Shown here piece after piece: positions 1 to 7,732 of a stretch of DNA of 11,946 nucleotides (positions are counted from its first letter, which is position 1; each line of letters starts with the position of its first letter). The stretch lies in NCBI GenBank assembly GCA_030594925.1, contig JAUVEG010000016.1:1-11946 (forward strand), given 5' to 3'. The stretch comes from Gammaproteobacteria bacterium. GTDB lineage: Bacteria > Pseudomonadota > Gammaproteobacteria > Chromatiales > Chromatiaceae. Both the position numbers and the translations under genes were made by a program. The notes under the pieces are model-generated. The model saw only the letters and a list, made by a program, of their open reading frames with translations, did not search any database and was not told the DNA's origin.

Positions 1-1425
1 GGCAAGCCTGTACGCATCAAGCAGATCAATATCGATTTCGAGCAGGATGCGGCCAGGGATAGTTACTTCAAAGAACTGCTCAAAGATCTGCCCGTAACCA
101 AGGGGGAGATCCTTAATCACGGCAACTACACCGAAACCAAAAACGCCATACAGACACTTGCCCTGGAACGCGGTTACTTTGATGCGGAACTCTCCAGACA
201 TCAACTGCTGGTCGACCCGGAGTTACACAGCGCCGACATCGAGCTGACGATGGTGAGCGGATCGCGTTACCGTTTTGGCGATGTCAACATCAAAAGTGAT
301 TTTCTCGAGCAGCATCTGCTGGATCGTCTGGTGACCATCACTGCGGGAGAACTCTACTCCAGCGAAAAGGTGTATGAATTCCAGCAAGCACTCAATGACA
401 GCGGTTATTTTGGTGCTGCCGTCATCAGGGAGCGGCACGACAAGCAGCAGCGCATCGTTCACCTCGACGTCACCCTGGCGCCAGCTAAAAAATACTCCAT
501 AGGCTTCGGCGTTGGCGTTACCACGGACGGCGGCCCCCGGGTCAGTGCAAGCCTTGAGGACCGCTATGCCAACCGTCACGGACATCGTTTTAAGAGCAGG
601 ATCAGGTATGAGGCGCTTCTCGGTGTCAGTCTGGACTTTCTCTACTCTATCCCGCTTGAAAATCCGACCAGGGAGTGGTTCAGTTTTATGGCGCAGGTCG
701 AAACAGTCGATACCGATACCAGCGACCGCAACACCGCCAGGCTGGGAATACGCATGACCAAAATACGCCCTCATGACTGGCTGGAGACGCGCTACCTGAC
801 ACTCAAATATGAACACTACGATGTCGCGAATGAGACCGGCAGAGCCATGCCGCTGATCCCGGGGATCAGCTGGACGCGCACCCGCAAAGACAGCGATCAC
901 CGCATCCGCAAGGGCGATAAACTTCATCTTGAACTGCGGGGGGCCGTACATGACTTCTCCGAAGGATCCCCATTTTTTCAGGCAATCGCCAGAGGAAAAT
1001 GGATCAACTCTCCGTGGGAAAAGGGACGCATCATCAGTCGTCTGGACGTTGGATTTACCATTGTGGATGACATCAACAACATGGCTGTATCCGATCGCTT
1101 CTTTACTGGTGGTGACAACAGCATACGCGGTTATGCTTACCAGGATTTAGGTCCGGAAAATTCACTTGGCTACATCACAGGTGGGAAACACCTGGCGGTG
1201 GCAAGCCTGGAGTATGAACACTTTTTGAAAAAAGGGTGGTCAGTCGCTGCTTTTGTCGATGCCGGCAACGCCTTCAATGATGACGGCATCGATGTCAAAA
1301 CAGGCGTGGGTGTGGGTGTGCGCTGGCTCTCTCCTCTCGGCCCGATCAAGATCGATCTGGCGCATCCCCTGGATGATGATTCAACAGATATACGCTTTGT
1401 TTTCAGAATGGGGCCGGAGTTCTAA
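1..1425 (+). CDS. tamA: TamA, outer-membrane Omp85-family assembly factor (5' end missing)
   Basis: The frame is open from base 1 to the TAA at 1423-1425, giving 474 residues. E. coli TamA has about 577, so the signal peptide and nearly all of POTRA1 lie outside the window. Residues about 3-85 form POTRA2, which opens with GKPVRIKQINIDF. Residues about 88-163 form POTRA3 (YRFGDVNI, later SGYFGAAV). The 16-stranded barrel starts near residue 165 (YSIGFGVGV). The Omp85 loop-6 motif (V/I)RG(Y/F) is present as IRGY at 1123-1134. The protein ends in IRFVFRMGPEF, a beta-signal-like last strand with terminal Phe. TamA works with TamB in outer-membrane protein insertion and envelope lipid homeostasis. 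tamB follows 2 nt downstream, which separates this gene from BamA and from other Omp85 proteins. An internal ATG at 250 is not the start, because homologous POTRA sequence runs through it. Confidence 0.94.
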   Translation, partial: GKPVRIKQINIDFEQDAARDSYFKELLKDLPVTKGEILNHGNYTETKNAIQTLALERGYFDAELSRHQLLVDPELHSADIELTMVSGSRYRFGDVNIKSDFLEQHLLDRLVTITAGELYSSEKVYEFQQALNDSGYFGAAVIRERHDKQQRIVHLDVTLAPAKKYSIGFGVGVTTDGGPRVSASLEDRYANRHGHRFKSRIRYEALLGVSLDFLYSIPLENPTREWFSFMAQVETVDTDTSDRNTARLGIRMTKIRPHDWLETRYLTLKYEHYDVANETGRAMPLIPGISWTRTRKDSDHRIRKGDKLHLELRGAVHDFSEGSPFFQAIARGKWINSPWEKGRIISRLDVGFTIVDDINNMAVSDRFFTGGDNSIRGYAYQDLGPENSLGYITGGKHLAVASLEYEHFLKKGWSVAAFVDAGNAFNDDGIDVKTGVGVGVRWLSPLGPIKIDLAHPLDDDSTDIRFVFRMGPEF

Positions 1426-1427
1426 AG

Positions 1428-4400
1428 ATGCTGAGATGGTTTATGCGGCGCATCAAAAGATTCCTGCTGCTGGTGATGCTGATCCTGATATCGATACCTG
1501 TGGCGCTGTGGAGTGCTGCATCGACGCAGAGTGGCAGCCGCTGGTTGATCAACAGCACGCTGCATCTGCTGCCTGTGGATGTGTCGATACAGCAGATCGA
1601 CGGAACCCTGCTTGATTCCCTGACATTGACAGATATCCAATTTAGCGCCGCTCCACACAGCGGCACCCTGAAAAAGGCGCATCTGCAGTGGCGTCCGGCT
1701 GCCCTGTTGAAGCGGAAGATCCATATCGTTGATCTCACTATTGATGGCCTGGCCCTCGATATCGGCGAAACAGAGAGCAGCAGTGAACCCGCACAAATCC
1801 CGCAGCTACCGGTGGCGATTGATCTCGACAGCGTCAGGATCACCAACACCGAGGTGATGCTGCAGGGTAAAACCCACCATATTGACTCTATTGAACTCAG
1901 TGCCCACACATTTGAAAACCGGATTGTCGTGGAATCCCTGAGTGTCTCGGCAGAACCGGTCAAACAGGCTGCGCTCAAGGGAGAGATTTCACTGCTTGCG
2001 CCCTACCCGCTCGACTTCTCTTTCAACTGGGAGGGCGATCTTGCCGAAACAGGCCTGCTCAAGGGCGAAGGCTCCCTGCAGGGGGATCTTGATGCCCTGA
2101 CGCTTGACCACCGTATGACAGCCCCCGTTGACCTCACAATCAGGGCAAAGATCACCCTCGGGAAGAGTCCGCAGATCGACCTTCGAGGTGAGTGGAAAGA
2201 TCTCTCCTGGCCGCTTAGCGGTACAGCAGATTACCAGAGTCCTCAGGGAGAGTTCAGCATCAGCGGACCGATGGATGCCTATCAGGTAAGCATCGATGCG
2301 CCTCTCTCTGGCGCCTCCATCCCGCAGACTCAAATCTCTCTGACCGCCAACGGCAATACGGAGGAGTTGCAACTCGCTCCGCTGAGCCTCGAACTGCTCA
2401 ACGGGACACTGACAGCAGAGGGAAAAATCAGTTGGAGTGGCAACCTGGCATGGGATCTGCAGATTGCTGCACAGAAGATAGAACCGCATCAACAATGGCC
2501 GGAGTATGCCGGGGAACTCTCCGGCAAACTTGCACTGCAGGGAGAGATGATCGACAGTAAGCCTGAGTTATCCCTGCAGATCCAGGAGTTGTCAGGAACC
2601 CTGCGTGATTACGATATCGCCGGCACAGGCAAGGCGCAATGGGCTGCCGGCAAGCTGGATGTTGAGCATCTGATGCTGCAGTCCGGTGACAACCAGGTGA
2701 AACTCAACGGTGTCATGGGGGAGACGCTTGATTTTGACTTCACCCTCAAGGCGCCGAAACTCAAGCAGCTGTGGCCGACGCTCGACGGGGCACTGCAGGC
2801 CGGCGGCAAACTCCAGGGCACACTCGAATCCCCCCGCGTTGAGATCCATGGGAGCGGCAGCAAACTGGCGCTGGATACCTACAAGGTAGGCGCACTCAAG
2901 GCGGATATCGTGTGGGTTCCTGATGACCCCTCCGCTTCCATGACGGACCTGCAACTGCAGAATGTCGCTATCTCAAACCAGACCTTCAATAAGATCATGA
3001 TCAAGGGGCCTGGAAATCTTGCACAGCACCAGCTGCAGCTGAAAGTTGCAGGCGATTTGCTGAACCTGGATATGCAGCTCAAAGGGGGTTATGCGCAGCA
3101 ACACTGGTCAGGAGAGATCTTGGAGAGCACTATTCAGGTGGAGAATGCAGGCAGCTGGAAGTTATCCAATGCTGTTGAGATCGTCGCAGGAGCGGAGAGA
3201 ATCGAGGTTCAGCAACACTGCTGGAAACAGCAGAACGCCGAACTTTGCGCCAATGGCAAATGGGAGCAGGATGGATCGATTCAGGCAGATGGCAAGCTGT
3301 CCAATCTGCCGCTTGCGCTGGTGCAGCCGCTACTGCCGCCCGGTGAAAAAATTGAAGGCCGGATCTCCGGCACATTCACTGCCACCGGCTCAGTGGAATC
3401 ACCGCAGGTAGAAGTCGAACTGGAGTTGCCCACTGCCCGCTACCATGCTGTCACAGAAGGCGCACAACCCAGCATTGACATGCGCAAGGCAAAAGTCAGC
3501 GCCACCCTGCAGTCGGGCCAGTTGAACGCTAAAATCAATTTTGAGCTGCGTGCTAATGAGAAAGGCGCCTGGGGAAAGAGTCAGGGAGATCTGCAGGTTG
3601 ACCTTTCAAAAGAGGGTAAGCCAATGGAAGGCAAAGTCACCCTCGACTACCCGGATTTGTCACCGCTGCTGGCGCGTACACCAAAAATCAAAGATGCAAA
3701 GGGACGCCTGCATCTGCAGGCGAATATCAGCGGCTCCATCGATGCTCCACGCATAACGGGAAATGCTGAACTGAAAAACGGGGCATTCACGCTTCCTGAT
3801 CTCAATCTCAACGTCAGCGGGATCTCCCTGCTGGCAAAAGCGGATCATTCCGGGCAAGTCCGTCTCAAAGGTGAGGCCAGCTCAGGCAAAGGCAAACTGT
3901 TTCTCGACGGCAAGGTGACTGTCAATCCGGATAAAGGCTTTCCGTTCACCATCAATATACGCGGCAAGGAGGTGCTGGTCGCGCAGATACCCGAAGCCGA
4001 AGTCTTGATCTCTCCTGATCTGAAGGTTTCCGGCGGCATCAAGGAGCTGAATTTGAGCGGACGTCTCGATATCCCGGTGGCCCGCATCCAACTCCGTGAT
4101 ATCCCGCCCACTGCTGTTGACGTCTCTGAAGATACAGTGATCATTCACAGGGGCAAAAAAGTCCCTCAAAAAGAGAGAGGCGGTATGGTAATGGCGCTCA
4201 ACAGCAACATCGAGGTGACGCTGGGAGACAAAGTGACATTCAAAGGTTTTGGACTAACAACAGAGATCAGGGGTGGGCTGCAAGTGATCAGTAAAGCACA
4301 ACAGCCTGCGATTGGAGAAGGCCGGCTATCCCTGCACAACGGCACATACGCCGCCTATGGACAGAATCTGACCATAGATCGCGGCAATATATTCTTCAAT

Positions 4401-4787
4401 GGCCCTGTCGACAACCCACGTCTGGATATCCGCGCATTTCGCGCCAGATCTTTCGATGGCGTCAGAGCCGGGGTCGCCATCACCGGCAATGTCAAGAATA
4501 TCAAGACCAAAGTCTTCACTGAACCCGCTAAATCGGAGACAGAAGCGCTCTCCTACCTGATTGGCGGCGGCGGTGCATTTGACCAGAGCAGCGTCGCACT
4601 CGGCAAATACCTGACGCCGCGACTCTATGTCGGCTATGTCCTCGGGCTGTTCGACTCCTCAGCCGTGCTGGTGATGCGCTACAGGCTGACAAAATCACTC
4701 AACATCGAAACCATGTCGGGCGACAAACAGAGTGTTGATCTCTATTACAACATCGAAAGAGACAGCCTTTTCAAGCGTAACAAATAG
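1428..4787 (+). CDS. tamB: TamB, inner-membrane-anchored translocation and assembly module protein
   Basis: This 1119-residue protein is somewhat shorter than E. coli TamB (about 1259). Residues 1-31 form a basic, hydrophobic signal anchor (RRIKRFLLLVMLILISIPVAL). The family hallmarks follow: GSRWLIN, GTLLDSLTLTDIQF and LQWRPAALLKRKIHI. A very long repetitive beta-rich region forms the hydrophobic-groove fold that spans the periplasm. The C-terminal DUF490/TamB domain covers roughly the last 330 residues and includes IQLRDIPPTAVDVSEDTVII near 885-905, IDRGNIFFNGPVDNPRLDI and SETEALSYLIGGG near 1035-1047. The start is supported by GGAG at 1416-1419, 8 nt upstream of the ATG inside the end of tamA, so the genes are probably translationally coupled. 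TamB docks on TamA and is thought to carry phospholipid and/or help outer-membrane protein assembly. Residues after VDLYYNIERD form a short charged tail (SLFKRNK). The stop codon overlaps the first base of repeat element B. Confidence 0.96.
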   Translation: MLRWFMRRIKRFLLLVMLILISIPVALWSAASTQSGSRWLINSTLHLLPVDVSIQQIDGTLLDSLTLTDIQFSAAPHSGTLKKAHLQWRPAALLKRKIHIVDLTIDGLALDIGETESSSEPAQIPQLPVAIDLDSVRITNTEVMLQGKTHHIDSIELSAHTFENRIVVESLSVSAEPVKQAALKGEISLLAPYPLDFSFNWEGDLAETGLLKGEGSLQGDLDALTLDHRMTAPVDLTIRAKITLGKSPQIDLRGEWKDLSWPLSGTADYQSPQGEFSISGPMDAYQVSIDAPLSGASIPQTQISLTANGNTEELQLAPLSLELLNGTLTAEGKISWSGNLAWDLQIAAQKIEPHQQWPEYAGELSGKLALQGEMIDSKPELSLQIQELSGTLRDYDIAGTGKAQWAAGKLDVEHLMLQSGDNQVKLNGVMGETLDFDFTLKAPKLKQLWPTLDGALQAGGKLQGTLESPRVEIHGSGSKLALDTYKVGALKADIVWVPDDPSASMTDLQLQNVAISNQTFNKIMIKGPGNLAQHQLQLKVAGDLLNLDMQLKGGYAQQHWSGEILESTIQVENAGSWKLSNAVEIVAGAERIEVQQHCWKQQNAELCANGKWEQDGSIQADGKLSNLPLALVQPLLPPGEKIEGRISGTFTATGSVESPQVEVELELPTARYHAVTEGAQPSIDMRKAKVSATLQSGQLNAKINFELRANEKGAWGKSQGDLQVDLSKEGKPMEGKVTLDYPDLSPLLARTPKIKDAKGRLHLQANISGSIDAPRITGNAELKNGAFTLPDLNLNVSGISLLAKADHSGQVRLKGEASSGKGKLFLDGKVTVNPDKGFPFTINIRGKEVLVAQIPEAEVLISPDLKVSGGIKELNLSGRLDIPVARIQLRDIPPTAVDVSEDTVIIHRGKKVPQKERGGMVMALNSNIEVTLGDKVTFKGFGLTTEIRGGLQVISKAQQPAIGEGRLSLHNGTYAAYGQNLTIDRGNIFFNGPVDNPRLDIRAFRARSFDGVRAGVAITGNVKNIKTKVFTEPAKSETEALSYLIGGGGAFDQSSVALGKYLTPRLYVGYVLGLFDSSAVLVMRYRLTKSLNIETMSGDKQSVDLYYNIERDSLFKRNK

Positions 4788-4848
4788 AGCATCTTGCAAA
4801 ACTCGTAGATAGTGAGTTTTGTCATCTCGAACGAATGTGAGAGATCTT
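4787..4848 (+). repeat. Element B: partial copy of the GAGCxTCTTGCAAAACTC repeat family
   Basis: This stretch begins with GAGCATCTTGCAAAACTC, a variant of the terminal repeat of element A. It continues through TCATCTCGAAC and ends with TGTGAGAGATCTT. The reverse complement of 8980-9041 (the right half of element C) aligns without gaps at 53 of 62 positions. No matching right-hand end is seen before element A starts at 4851, so B looks like a truncated copy butted against A. Its first base is the G of the tamB stop codon. Confidence 0.75.
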
Positions 4849-4850
4849 AT

Positions 4851-5040
4851 GAGCCTCTTGCAAAACTCCGTCATTCCGGCATGTTTTTAGCCGGACTAAA
4901 GCGCTTGCGCTTTGAACGCCCATAGGGCGGCCCGAAGGGTGAGCAAAGCGAATAATCCATTTTCTCGATCTGTAAGTGGTTGATTCTATAGATTCCGGCC
5001 TTCGCCGGAATGACGTATTTGGGAGTTTTGCAAGAGGCTC
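4851..5040. repeat. Element A: 190-bp MITE-like element with perfect inverted ends
   Basis: The ends are 19-bp perfect inverted repeats, GAGCCTCTTGCAAAACTCC at 4851-4869 and its complement at 5022-5040. A second perfect 12-bp pair, CGTCATTCCGGC, lies just inside at 4869-4880 and 5004-5015. Interior hairpins include AAAGCGC-TT-GCGCTTT at 4898-4913, and TTCCGGC-CTTC-GCCGGAA at 4993-5010, the widespread proteobacterial CATTCCGGC-type repeat. No coding potential was found. It is probably non-autonomous, as no transposase is visible. As RNA it would form a long hairpin after tamB and could act as a terminator or 3' stabiliser (inference). Confidence 0.85.
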
Positions 5041-5309
5041 GGAAGTGTACGATAAAAATGAGTTGATACATTGCGTTGAGAATTGATAACCTACGTCCAT
5101 GATACAGGGGCATCGCACCCCCCTCTACGGATATCCGGCTTTCAAATTGGGCAAAGGCAGAATTCAGCACAATATTGTGAATCTTGCCATGCCATTCATG
5201 ACTTGACGGATGTGTTAATGTGCCCAATTCGCACCAAAATACTGGAGTCAGATTGGGAAAATGGTTAAGGTGTCGCTTTTACTGGGAATAATATGATGAG
5301 GATAAGAAA
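5041..5309. other. Intergenic region with no gene, leader of the 5310 operon
   Basis: No convincing ORF was found. It holds a weak sigma70-like promoter candidate at 5063-5090 and a second TTGACG at 5203-5208 that has no good -10 partner. An 11-bp string, CCTACGTCCAT at 5090-5100, recurs in the centre of element D (6044-6054) and may be the remnant of a D-type repeat. A Shine-Dalgarno-like GAGG at 5298-5301 precedes the ATG at 5310. Confidence 0.5.
5063..5090 (+). promoter_or_regulatory. Possible sigma70 promoter for the small exported protein operon
   Basis: TTGATA (5063-5068) matches the -35 consensus at five of six positions. After a 16-nt spacer comes GATAAC (5085-5090), four of six for the -10. 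It would leave a leader of about 210 nt before the ATG at 5310. Consensus similarity is the only evidence. Confidence 0.25.
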
Positions 5310-5693
5310 ATGAAAAGAATTGCACTTATGGTAGCAAGCATCTCCCTGCTTTTGCTTTGCACGTCAGTATGGGGTGGAGAAAAAAAAGATCCGGACCTGG
5401 TTATCGTCACTGGAGAACACTGGACAACCGCATCCAGGGATGAAAAGGTGGCCTATCTTTTTGGTATAGGCAATATGCTTGAAATCGAGCAAGCCATGCA
5501 GGGAAAGAATCCGTCCAAACTCATTCGTAACAGCAGTATCGTTCCAGTCCTGATTAAAGGACTCTCCGGTCTGTCGACAAATAAAGTGAGGGAGATGCTC
5601 GACCAGTGGTATAAGAAAAGACCGGCTCAGCTAAAGCGATCTGTCATAGAAGTACTCTATACTGAATTTGCGCTTCCTAATATTGGATCCTGA
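5310..5693 (+). CDS. Small exported protein of unknown function
   Basis: This 127-residue protein starts with a clear Sec signal peptide: MKR, a hydrophobic stretch IALMVASISLLLLCTSVW and a likely cleavage after the small residues near G22-G23. The mature part is about 105 residues, mostly helical and charged. It includes EHWTTASRDEKVAYLFGIGNM, a possible core motif, and later VPVLIKGLSGLS and LDQWYKKRP. There is no lipobox, no further membrane helix and no catalytic motif I recognise. GAGG lies about 9 nt before the ATG. The stop is 23 nt upstream of the glycine-zipper lipoprotein gene and no terminator separates them, so the two probably share a transcript and an envelope location. I cannot assign a named family. 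A faint resemblance to small Rap1a/Tai-like periplasmic proteins was considered but is not supported enough to use. Confidence 0.8.
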   Translation: MKRIALMVASISLLLLCTSVWGGEKKDPDLVIVTGEHWTTASRDEKVAYLFGIGNMLEIEQAMQGKNPSKLIRNSSIVPVLIKGLSGLSTNKVREMLDQWYKKRPAQLKRSVIEVLYTEFALPNIGS

Positions 5694-5716
5694 ATAAACG
5701 AGAGGAGTAACACAAA

Positions 5717-5935
5717 ATGAAAGCAATCACTATTCCGATACTGGCTATTATGTTATTTGCTTCCGCGGGTTGTACTGATATGACCAGAACACAACAGGGG
5801 ACGCTCTCTGGGGCAACTATTGGCGCAGCTGGCGGCGCAGGTATTGCCGCACTGTCAGGAGGCAGCGGTTGGACCGGTGCAGCTATAGGCGCCGTTGCAG
5901 GAGGAATTGCAGGAAATATAAAGAGCAAGCGATAA
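5717..5935 (+). CDS. Glycine-zipper lipoprotein (YMGG/OsmB-like)
   Basis: This 72-residue protein has a lipoprotein signal peptide (MKAITIPILAIMLFASAGC). The lipobox SAGC puts the lipidated cysteine at residue 19, followed by TD. Residues about 29-66 are a glycine zipper: GTLSGATIGAAGGAG, then GGSGWTGAAIGAVAGGIAG. Small residues recur there with the spacing expected of two packed transmembrane or membrane-embedded helices. The protein ends in a basic NIKSKR tail. Size and layout match OsmB/YMGG-type small lipoproteins, which are often linked to envelope stress in other bacteria. AGGAG at 5703-5707 gives a strong ribosome binding site. The stop codon TAA is the left half of a 12-nt perfect palindrome, TAACGATCGTTA (5933-5944). 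The specific function is unknown. Confidence 0.85.
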   Translation: MKAITIPILAIMLFASAGCTDMTRTQQGTLSGATIGAAGGAGIAALSGGSGWTGAAIGAVAGGIAGNIKSKR

Positions 5936-5956
5936 CGATCGTTAGATTTCAAAAAC

Positions 5957-6151
5957 GTAACTTCCCAATAACTCCGTGCATGGCAGCAATTCAGAGGATG
6001 TGCTGAGTGAAACGAAGCTTCCGCGTCCTGCTCACGCCCCTGACCTACGTCCATGTAGGCCAAGCGCATCGATTTGGTGTGGATATTGATGCGCCACGTA
6101 TCTCGACACATCCTATGCGAAACCGAATGCACGGGGTTATCGAGAAGTTAC
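5957..6151. repeat. Element D: 195-bp imperfect palindromic repeat
   Basis: The ends are 24-bp inverted repeats, 5957-5980 and 6128-6151, matching at 21 of 24 positions. Each contains a version of TAACTTCYCRATAACYCCGTGCA. Pairing continues inward (GAGGATGTGCTGAG near 5995-6008 against the complement of CTCGACACATCCTA). The centre has a CCTAC-GTCCAT-GTAGG hairpin at 6044-6059. The element starts 21 nt after the glycine-zipper gene. The inner part of each end (AATAACYCCGTGCA) recurs in element F. ORFs crossing it are not credible because both strands are palindromic and lack ribosome binding sites. Confidence 0.75.
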
Positions 6152-6193
6152 TCAATGATATCTGTTCTGGCAAATGCGAAAAATCACGGGAAA

Positions 6194-6220
6194 CCCGCTT
6201 TCAAGCGGGCTTTGTTTTTT
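6194..6220 (+). terminator. Rho-independent terminator of the small exported protein operon
   Basis: A perfect CCCGCT/AGCGGG stem (6194-6199 and 6204-6209) with a TTCA loop is followed by TTTGTTTTTT at 6211-6220. It lies 43 nt past the end of element D and about 260 nt past the glycine-zipper gene. The element may therefore have inserted between that gene and its original terminator (inference). Confidence 0.8.
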
Positions 6221-6293
6221 ATGATTTCTCTCTTGTCGAACTCATCTTCCCCACACCGTAAAGCATATATCCTTTTATCATAGAAAGATTCAG

Positions 6294-6336
6294 AGGGATT
6301 ATCCCTTAAAGCAACTTCATAACTTTTATATAAAAG
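6294..6336 (+). promoter_or_regulatory. Two small palindromes just upstream of gltS
   Basis: AGGGAT-T-ATCCCT (6294-6306) and the perfect 14-nt palindrome CTTTTATATAAAAG (6323-6336) lie in the gltS leader. The second ends 4 nt before the ATG and covers the place where a ribosome binding site should be. Either could be an operator or a translation-affecting hairpin. No binding protein can be named. No convincing promoter was found in 6222-6340. Confidence 0.3.
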
Positions 6337-6340
6337 AATC

Positions 6341-7564
6341 ATGGAATTTGAAAACAACATTTTGCAATTAGGCGGTTTTTTCACGGTGACGATTGGAATC
6401 ATCGTGCTGTTCGTCGGCAAGCGATTAAACGATGGCGTCGGCTTCCTGCGCGAGTTCAGCATTCCGGAACCCGTCACCGGCGGTTTGATTTTTTCGCTGC
6501 TGATTTCACTCCTCTACGCTGCATCCAGCATCGAAATCAAGTTCGATCTCGAAGCTCGCGACATCCTGCTGGTCTACTTTTTTACCACCATCGGCATCAA
6601 TTCGAGCCTGCGGGACCTGATCGAGGGTGGCAAGCCGCTGGTGATCCTGCTCGTAATCACCATCGGCTATATGATTGTGCAAAACCTGACGGGCATCACC
6701 ATTGCCTCTCTATTCGGGCTGCAGTCACAGGTCGGCATGCTGGGCGGCAGTGTTTCGCTCATCGGCGGTCATGGAACAGCGATCGCATGGGCGCCGCAAA
6801 TCGCGGAGGAATACGGCATCAGCAACGCTATGGAGATCGGTATTGCCTGCGCCACCTTTGGTCTGATCCTGGCGAGCCTCATGGGCGGTCCGATCGCAAA
6901 GTTCCTGATTACCAGACATGATCTGAAACCGCTCAAGATCGAAGCAGTTGACGTCGGCGTTTCGCATGAGAGCAAAAAAGAGGGCATCGGGCACCTCGAT
7001 TTTCTGGATGCCATTCTTGCGATTCACATAAGCATCATTTTCGGTTTTATGCTTAACGAAGGTTTGAATGAGCTTGGACTCAAGCTGCCGCTGTTTGTCA
7101 CCTGTCTGTTCGCCGCCATCATCCTTACCAATGCGATTCCAAAGTCATTTCCCCGGCTCACAGGAACCGAGTGGCCGACCCGCAAGCCTGCCATCGCCTT
7201 GATTGCGGATATCTCTCTGGGTACATTCCTGGCGATGTCACTGATGAGTATGCAGCTTTGGACCCTGGTGGAACTCGCAGGCCCCATCTTCACCATCCTC
7301 CTCGCACAGTTCCTGATCGCGACCCTGGTGACCATCTTCATCGTCTTTCCGCTCATGGGGCGAAATTACGACGCCGCCGTCGTGTCAGCAGGATTCGGCG
7401 GTATCTCGTTGGGCTCTACCCCCACGGCCATGGCGAACATGTCGGCTGTAGCAAAACGCTATGGCGCCTCGCACCTGGCATTCGTCATCGTGCCTCTGGT
7501 GTGTGCATTCTTCATCGACCTGGTCAATGCCGTGCTTATACCGTTTTTTCTCACCAATTTTTGA
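6341..7564 (+). CDS. gltS: Sodium/glutamate symporter, GltS family
   Basis: This 407-residue polytopic membrane protein is close to E. coli GltS (401). It imports glutamate with Na+ across the inner membrane. Family marks include IPEPVTGGLI (41-50), FFTTIGINSSLRDL (80-93) and the pore-region motif GGHGTAIAW (142-150). The second half has the matching GFGGISLGSTPTAMANMSAV (351-370), as expected for the inverted two-domain fold with re-entrant loops. About ten to twelve hydrophobic segments are visible, with a charged central loop near 190-220. The ATG at 6341 begins a sequence aligned with the family N-terminus, but only AAAAGA at 6332-6337 precedes it, so the ribosome binding site is weak. 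The gene stands alone and is convergent with yajD; element E fills the gap. It lies 121 nt beyond the preceding terminator and probably has its own promoter. Confidence 0.93.
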   Translation: MEFENNILQLGGFFTVTIGIIVLFVGKRLNDGVGFLREFSIPEPVTGGLIFSLLISLLYAASSIEIKFDLEARDILLVYFFTTIGINSSLRDLIEGGKPLVILLVITIGYMIVQNLTGITIASLFGLQSQVGMLGGSVSLIGGHGTAIAWAPQIAEEYGISNAMEIGIACATFGLILASLMGGPIAKFLITRHDLKPLKIEAVDVGVSHESKKEGIGHLDFLDAILAIHISIIFGFMLNEGLNELGLKLPLFVTCLFAAIILTNAIPKSFPRLTGTEWPTRKPAIALIADISLGTFLAMSLMSMQLWTLVELAGPIFTILLAQFLIATLVTIFIVFPLMGRNYDAAVVSAGFGGISLGSTPTAMANMSAVAKRYGASHLAFVIVPLVCAFFIDLVNAVLIPFFLTNF

Positions 7565-7575
7565 CGGATTTAGGA

Positions 7576-7726
7576 GTTGTCCATAAATAACTTCCCGATA
7601 TCGCGCAGCAATGTTGTTCGTATTCAAGGCGCAGCAAGGGGCGCATAGCAGCGTTATGTAACTCTTGCTGGAACGCTGAAGACGGGCGACAGGGCAAGCA
7701 GGATCGGGAAGTTATTTTTGGACAAC
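7576..7726. repeat. Element E: 151-bp palindromic repeat filling the gltS-yajD gap
   Basis: The ends are 24-bp inverted repeats, 7576-7599 and 7703-7726, with one mismatch. The outer part reads GTTGTCCAWAAATAACTTCC. The interior is also partly self-complementary (7609-7645 against 7660-7700), so the whole unit can fold as one long hairpin. It begins 11 nt after the gltS stop and ends 6 nt from the yajD stop, taking up 151 of the 168 nt between the convergent genes. It could serve as a two-way transcription stop (inference). No clear target-site duplication was seen. Confidence 0.85.
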
Positions 7727-7732
7727 GACTTA

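Noticed and set aside
5083..5268. 61-residue frame in the region before the small exported protein
   Set aside because: There is no ribosome binding site and no recognisable composition or motif, and it begins in probable repeat remnant.
6007..6283. Plus-strand frames of 69 and 84 residues
   Set aside because: Both run through palindromic element D and the terminator at 6194-6220.
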